A stretch of DNA of 64,000 bases from Burkholderia ubonensis (GTDB taxonomy: Bacteria; Pseudomonadota; Gammaproteobacteria; Burkholderiales; Burkholderiaceae). Below the pieces are notes generated by a model. It made no database searches, was not told the DNA's origin, and saw nothing but the letters and a program-made list of their open reading frames with translations. A program made the translations under genes and the position numbers. Positions 60,035 to 64,000 of the stretch are shown here, piece after piece. The stretch covers positions 1 through 64,000 of the forward strand of contig NZ_CADFEB010000011.1 of the NCBI RefSeq assembly GCF_902833085.1, given 5' to 3'. Within the stretch, counting starts at the first letter, position 1. Every line of letters begins with the position of its first letter.

Positions 60035-61075
60035 TTATCGCAGTTGGAAAATACGCAGCACCGGCCGCCCGTCGACCCGCATCAGCGGGAAATACGCGCG
60101 GTGCGTAGTCGCGTCGACGGCGACGACATGCGCATTGGGTCCGACGCGGCCTTTGCCGATCCCGGCCACGTCGGCGCGTCGCACGCGGAACATCGAAACC
60201 GTGCCGGCTTCACCCGCGACGTAAAGCGTGCCCGGCCCCGGATCCAGCGCCAGCACGTCCGGATCGGCTCCGACATCGAATGACCGGACAACCTGCTTCG
60301 TATGCAAATCGAACACGATCAGCTTGTCGTTACCTTCGCACGCGATGAACGCGAGACCGTCGCGCGCATCGATCAACAGGCCGTGATTGCCTTTGGCGCC
60401 CGGCAAATCGAAGCGGCCGACGACGCGATCGGTCGCCGGGTCGATTTCGACCAGCTGACGGCGGGTCTGCACGTTGACGAACACATGGCGGGAGACCGGG
60501 TCGTATTGCGAATTGCCGGCCTCGCCGTCGAGTGCAATCGTGGCGACGCGGCGATTGCTCCCAACATCGATGACGGTTTCCGTTTTCCCGTATTCATCGG
60601 AGACGTACAGCTTGCGCACGTCGGGCGCGTAGGCCATCCCGTCCGGGTAATGTCCGCCCGGCATGCGGGCGACGATTTTCAATGTCGCGGCGTCGATCGC
60701 GACGATCTCGTCGGTGCCGGTCGCAGATGCGTACACGCGCGACAGTTCCGGAACGGCGAGCACGCCGTGCACCGACGATACGCCCGCGATCCGCGCGGTC
60801 ACGCGCGACGCACGCGTATCGAAAACAACGACTTCCCCGTCGCCGAGGTGCGCGATGAACAGCAGGTTGCGGCTCGGGTCCAGACTCGCATAGTCGAGCC
60901 GCGTCGGGCGGCCGGGCAGCGGGATGTCCGCGACGTGCTTCAAGGGCAGGCTGCCGAGCGAGGCTTCGTCGCCCGCCGCGAAAACGTGACGGACGAGCAC
61001 GCTCGACGCCCCAAGTATCGCGGACAGTGCGACGAGCAGCAGAAATACGACGCACCGATTTCGAAGGTGTCTCAC
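60035..61075 (-). CDS. YVTN/YncE-type beta-propeller protein
   Basis: 346 residues with an N-terminal signal or membrane segment (VVFLLLVALSAILGASSVLV). Seven or so 40-45-residue blades follow: LDPSRNLLFIAHLGDGEVVVFDT, VPELSRVYASATGTDEIVAID, YAPDVRKLYVSDEYGKTETVID and VSRHVFVNVQTRRQLVEIDPATD (in part). Periplasmic propellers of this type often bind metals or DNA, but no specific role can be assigned. It is the last gene of the chrA-chrB-MFS run, 23 bases after the MFS gene. Confidence 0.88.
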   Translation of the reverse strand: MRHLRNRCVVFLLLVALSAILGASSVLVRHVFAAGDEASLGSLPLKHVADIPLPGRPTRLDYASLDPSRNLLFIAHLGDGEVVVFDTRASRVTARIAGVSSVHGVLAVPELSRVYASATGTDEIVAIDAATLKIVARMPGGHYPDGMAYAPDVRKLYVSDEYGKTETVIDVGSNRRVATIALDGEAGNSQYDPVSRHVFVNVQTRRQLVEIDPATDRVVGRFDLPGAKGNHGLLIDARDGLAFIACEGNDKLIVFDLHTKQVVRSFDVGADPDVLALDPGPGTLYVAGEAGTVSMFRVRRADVAGIGKGRVGPNAHVVAVDATTHRAYFPLMRVDGRPVLRIFQLR

Positions 61076-61098
61076 GATTTCCTCCTGCGACCACGCCG

Positions 61099-62367
61099 CT
61101 ATCGCCGCTCCTCTTCTTGGAGCCCGATATGGCGAAAAGCAGCGAGCAACGACAGGTCATACGCGATCTTCAGCACACCGCATGCCACGAGCGGCGCGCC
61201 GAGCCATCCGAGGCCGAACAAGCCGCCGGCCAGCGTCGGTGCGACCGCCGCCGCGAGGCTGCGCGGCACGGAGGTGAAGCCGGCGGCGGCCGGGCGCTCC
61301 GCCGGCGTGACGACGGCCATCACGTAGGCGGTTCGGGTCGGCACGTCCATTTGCGACAAGGCGCTGCGCATCAGCAGCAGTGCCAACGTCACCGGCAGCG
61401 ACGGCGCCAGGGCAGCGCCGATCAGGCAAACGCTCGACGGAATGTGCGTAAAGACCATCGTGTTGAGCAGGCCGATCTTGCGAGAGAGCGGCGCCGCAGC
61501 AAGTTGGGAGCCTGCCGCGAGCAGGCCGGTGCAGAAAAAGAACCGGCCCGCCGCGCTGACGGAAAACCCGAAACGCTGCATCAGCCAGAGCGACAGCAGC
61601 GAGTTGACGACGAGGCCGCCCGCGAACGCGTCGACGCTGAACAGCAGCGCGAGCCGCGTGACGATGCGCCGTGACGGCCCGAGCGGAGGCGCGGCCGTCG
61701 CCGCGTGCGATCCTGTACGCGGCAATCTGGTGTACAGCATGGAGACCGCGAGGCCTGTCGCCGCATACACGACAAACATCACGCGCATCGCGGCCAGCAG
61801 CGACATCCCGGTGTGTAAAGCAAGCCAAAGTGGCAGGCCCGCAGCGAGCGAGCCCAATGCAGCCGATATAGCACCGACCAGGCTGTAGCGGGCAAACAGC
61901 GCGGTCCGCGCGTCACCGGTTGCCGCTTCGGCAAGACGCGCCTGCTCGAGCGGCAAAAAGAGGCTGACGTCGCCGGAGCTCGGATTGAGCGTGCCGACGA
62001 AGGCGACGACGAGCAGCGGCCACAGGGTCGACAGGCTGGCGAAGCCGACGCCGGTGGCGGCCATCAGGATAGCTGCGAGCGTCAACATCCGACGATGCGG
62101 AATGCGGCTCGCCACCACGCCGACCGCGATCGTCGCGACAGCCGACCCCATCAACGTCGCGGTGCTGATCAATCCGACGCCGATTTGCGCGAAGCCGAGC
62201 GACAGCAAGTACGCGGGGAGCAGCACCGCGATGAACCCGTCACAGAACCCGCGCAGACCGCGGCTCACAAGGATGATCCACGCGGCATGGTCGACGCCGG
62301 CCGGAAGGAACCGGCGTGAAAGACGTAACGCGAACGAGACGGCCATGCGGCCGCTAGGCACGTGCAT
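61099..62367 (-). CDS. MFS transporter of the chromate-resistance operon
   Basis: 422 residues with about 12 membrane helices (GFCDGFIAVLLPAYLLSLGFAQIGVGLIS, in part; GVVASRIPHRRMLTLAAILM). The start overlaps the chrB stop region by 14 bases, so it is translationally coupled to chrB. MFS genes are found in several chr loci, where their substrate is not settled. No substrate can be read from the sequence. Confidence 0.9.
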   Translation of the reverse strand: MHVPSGRMAVSFALRLSRRFLPAGVDHAAWIILVSRGLRGFCDGFIAVLLPAYLLSLGFAQIGVGLISTATLMGSAVATIAVGVVASRIPHRRMLTLAAILMAATGVGFASLSTLWPLLVVAFVGTLNPSSGDVSLFLPLEQARLAEAATGDARTALFARYSLVGAISAALGSLAAGLPLWLALHTGMSLLAAMRVMFVVYAATGLAVSMLYTRLPRTGSHAATAAPPLGPSRRIVTRLALLFSVDAFAGGLVVNSLLSLWLMQRFGFSVSAAGRFFFCTGLLAAGSQLAAAPLSRKIGLLNTMVFTHIPSSVCLIGAALAPSLPVTLALLLMRSALSQMDVPTRTAYVMAVVTPAERPAAAGFTSVPRSLAAAVAPTLAGGLFGLGWLGAPLVACGVLKIAYDLSLLAAFRHIGLQEEERR

Positions 62368-62782
62368 CGCGTCGACACCATGCGTAGAGCGCGTCGTACA
62401 TCACCATCCCGTGCCGTAGCTGCTCGTGATCGTCGGCGAAGTTCCTGGAAAGGCCGATCGAGATTGCATACAGGCCGGTCGCTTCCGGCGCGAGATCGAG
62501 CCGCCCGGTGTCCGCGCCGCGAACGATCCCGGCAAGGTTGAGCAAGGCCGGGTCATGCAGCCGGTACTTGTCGAGAAACGCATCGAAGCTGCAACGGTCG
62601 CCGTGGTGTCCAAGTTCGACGTCCGGCACGTCGTAAGGAATCGCGCCGGTTTCCTCCGCCAACCGCATCACTTCCGGGCCCGGGACATAGAGGAACTCGG
62701 GGGCCTCGTCGATAAAGCGGGCAATCAGCCACGGGCAAGCGATGCGATCGATCTTCGGCCGTTCCCGCGTGATCCATTTCAT
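62354..62782 (-). CDS. chrB: Chromate resistance protein ChrB, C-terminal-domain form
   Basis: 142 residues from the ATG at 62782 with an AGGAGA site. The ChrB C-terminal domain is clear: WITRERPKIDRIACPWLIARFID, EVMRLAEETGAIPYDVPDVELGHHGDRCSFDAFLDKY (in part), LLNLAGIVRGADT. Full ChrB proteins have an additional N-terminal domain and regulate or assist ChrA; the short form has only this part. A GTG at 62857, also with AGGAG, would give an in-frame 167-residue version whose first residues repeat the real start (see repeat). It lies between chrA and the MFS gene. Confidence 0.9.
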   Translation of the reverse strand: MKWITRERPKIDRIACPWLIARFIDEAPEFLYVPGPEVMRLAEETGAIPYDVPDVELGHHGDRCSFDAFLDKYRLHDPALLNLAGIVRGADTGRLDLAPEATGLYAISIGLSRNFADDHEQLRHGMVMYDALYAWCRRDARA

Positions 62783-62874
62783 CGTGCTTCTCCTGTCCGA
62801 ATGTACGCAAGATCCAGTGCAATCGATCTTCAGTCGTTCACGCGTGATCCATTGCACGGCGCCTCTCCTGTCTG
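62744..62874. repeat. Imperfect 56-bp direct repeat of the chrB start region
   Basis: 62744-62799 and 62819-62874 are similar along their whole length (ribosome-binding site, start codon and first 12-13 codons of chrB), offset by 75 bp, exactly 25 codons. The upstream copy has GTG instead of ATG and encodes QWITRERLKIDC where the real start has KWITRERPKIDR. Confidence 0.85.
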
Positions 62875-62884
62875 GCAATGCGCG

Positions 62885-64000
62885 TCAACGATGAAGCAAC
62901 GGGTAAGCCACCAGCCCGAAGAGTGCCGCCGCGATCACGATCACCGGTTCCTGCAGCTTCTTGAAGCGCCACAGCAGCACGACCGTTGCAACGGCGAGGA
63001 TGGCGGTGGGAATATCGACGATCGAGCGCTTCGCGATGACGAGCACGGAGCCTGTGATCGCACCGACCGCTGCCGCCGTGATGCCGTTGACGAACGCCTT
63101 GACGTCGGGCCGGTGGCCGTACTTTTTCACGTAAGGCGCGGGGATGATCGTGAACAGATAGCAAGGCAGGAACGTGCCGAGCGCGGCCACGCACGCGCCG
63201 GGCAGGCCCGCCACGAGATAGCCGATGAAGCCGACCGTGATCACGACCGGCCCCGGCGTGATCATCGCGACCGCGACGGCGTCGACGAACTGCTTGTCGT
63301 TGAGCCAGTGATGTTCGGTCACGACGCCGCCGTACAGGAACGGCACGATCGCGAGCCCCGATCCGAACACGAACGCGCCCGCTTTGGCGAAGAACGCGCC
63401 GATCTGCACGAGTTGCGGCAGATCGATGCCGCTCAGCAAGCCGGTTGCCGCCGGCAGGTTCGCGCCGGCGAGTGCATTCAGGCCGCCCTTGTGCAGCCAT
63501 TTCGGCGGAGCGCGCCAGAACCAGCCGATCAGCCCGGCGACGATGAACAGCCACGCGATTTCCGATTCGGTGATGAAGGTCACGGCCGCGAGCGTCAGGA
63601 AGATCGCCCAGAGCAGCTTGTCGTTGCCGACGGTCTTGGTGGCGAGCTTGTATGCGCTCATCGCGATGATGCCCACCACCGCCGCCCCGACGCCGTAGAA
63701 GACCGCCTGCATCCATGACAGCCCTCCGAAGTGCGCATACGCGAACCCGAGCCCGAGGACCATCAGGAACGACGGCAGCACGAACGCGAGCCCGACGAGC
63801 GTCGCGCCGAGGATCCGGTAGTGGACGAAGCCGAGATAGATCGCGAGCTGGGCGGCCATCGGCCCCGGTGCGAGCTGGGCCAGCGTGAGCCCTTCCTTGT
63901 AGTCGGCCTCGGTGATCCAGCCGTGCTTCTCGACGAGATCGCGGCGCATGTAGCCGGCGAGCGCGACCGGGCCGCCGAAGCCGAACGTCCCGAGCCGCAG
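62885..64000 (-). CDS. chrA: Chromate transporter ChrA (N-terminus beyond window edge)
   Basis: 372 codons are visible; the frame is open to base 64000 (LRLGTFGFGGPVALAGYM), so the start lies outside. CHR-family motifs are present in both halves: FGFGGPVA and EGLTLAQLAPGPMAAQLAIYLG in the first, GSGLAIVPFLYGGVV, AVAVAMITPGPVVITVGFIGY (in part) in the second. The protein is a two-domain, about 10-helix exporter of chromate. It is followed by chrB after a gap containing the repeated chrB start. Confidence 0.95.
   Translation of the reverse strand: MRLGTFGFGGPVALAGYMRRDLVEKHGWITEADYKEGLTLAQLAPGPMAAQLAIYLGFVHYRILGATLVGLAFVLPSFLMVLGLGFAYAHFGGLSWMQAVFYGVGAAVVGIIAMSAYKLATKTVGNDKLLWAIFLTLAAVTFITESEIAWLFIVAGLIGWFWRAPPKWLHKGGLNALAGANLPAATGLLSGIDLPQLVQIGAFFAKAGAFVFGSGLAIVPFLYGGVVTEHHWLNDKQFVDAVAVAMITPGPVVITVGFIGYLVAGLPGACVAALGTFLPCYLFTIIPAPYVKKYGHRPDVKAFVNGITAAAVGAITGSVLVIAKRSIVDIPTAILAVATVVLLWRFKKLQEPVIVIAAALFGLVAYPLLHR

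Noticed and set aside
1..64000. CRISPR arrays, IS elements, tRNA or rRNA genes
   Set aside because: None was seen; the only tandem repeats are the sctK VNTR and the chrB start duplication.

Overview
The window is very GC-rich. Its gene content (a Bcc-type chromosomal type III secretion locus, a chaperone-usher fimbria, isoquinoline 1-oxidoreductase-type IorAB, OprB plus periplasmic trehalase, ChrBA, and a pta-ackA pair with a PhaC-like protein) suggests a Burkholderia species, probably of the cepacia complex, on one of its secondary replicons. This is inferred from gene content and composition; no database search was run. No tRNA, rRNA, insertion sequence, prophage or CRISPR array was seen.

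Layout. 1-5.7 kb holds a chaperone-usher fimbrial operon (usher cut by the window edge), an RcsB-like response regulator with an RcsB-box-like palindrome, a small unknown gene and an AraC regulator divergent from iorAB. 5.2-7.9 kb is iorAB. 8.1-40.9 kb is a complete type III secretion (T3SS) region. It starts with an OmpR-type DNA-binding protein without a receiver domain, followed by sctQ-sctR-lytic transglycosylase and an 11.5-kb gene for a 3,847-residue multidomain protein on the + strand. Opposite these lie asnB and the long operon sctV-S-C-D-F?-I-J-K-L-N-O-T-U on the - strand, then two divergent LuxR-type regulators. 41-50 kb holds an atypical NRAMP transporter with a small upstream ORF, a possible leader peptide, OprB, trehalase, and a TetR/MFS pair. 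50-57 kb holds a candidate sRNA, a YcaQ-like protein, pta-ackA-phaC-like genes divergent from an orphan F1-ATPase gamma-epsilon pair, DUF1653, GNAT and Fic proteins. 58-64 kb holds a beta-propeller lipoprotein, a dihaem cytochrome c and a chromate-resistance operon (chrA, cut by the edge, chrB, MFS, YVTN propeller).

The strongest new observations concern the T3SS. The three T3SS transcription units (sctQ, the giant gene, sctV) share one promoter layout with identical spacing: YTCGTAR-N36-CTACGAR-N31-TACAMT. This points to a common dedicated activator. The giant protein carries two copies of a zincin-like domain (one with an intact HExxH, one with R and K in place of both His), a kinase-like module between them, an amidohydrolase-like region, hydrophobic segments and a C-terminal LysM domain. 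SctU has HSSR in place of the canonical NPTH autocleavage site, and no ruler (SctP), gatekeeper or translocator gene is recognisable. Together these suggest an unusual T3SS whose main candidate substrate is the giant protein. That conclusion is inference.
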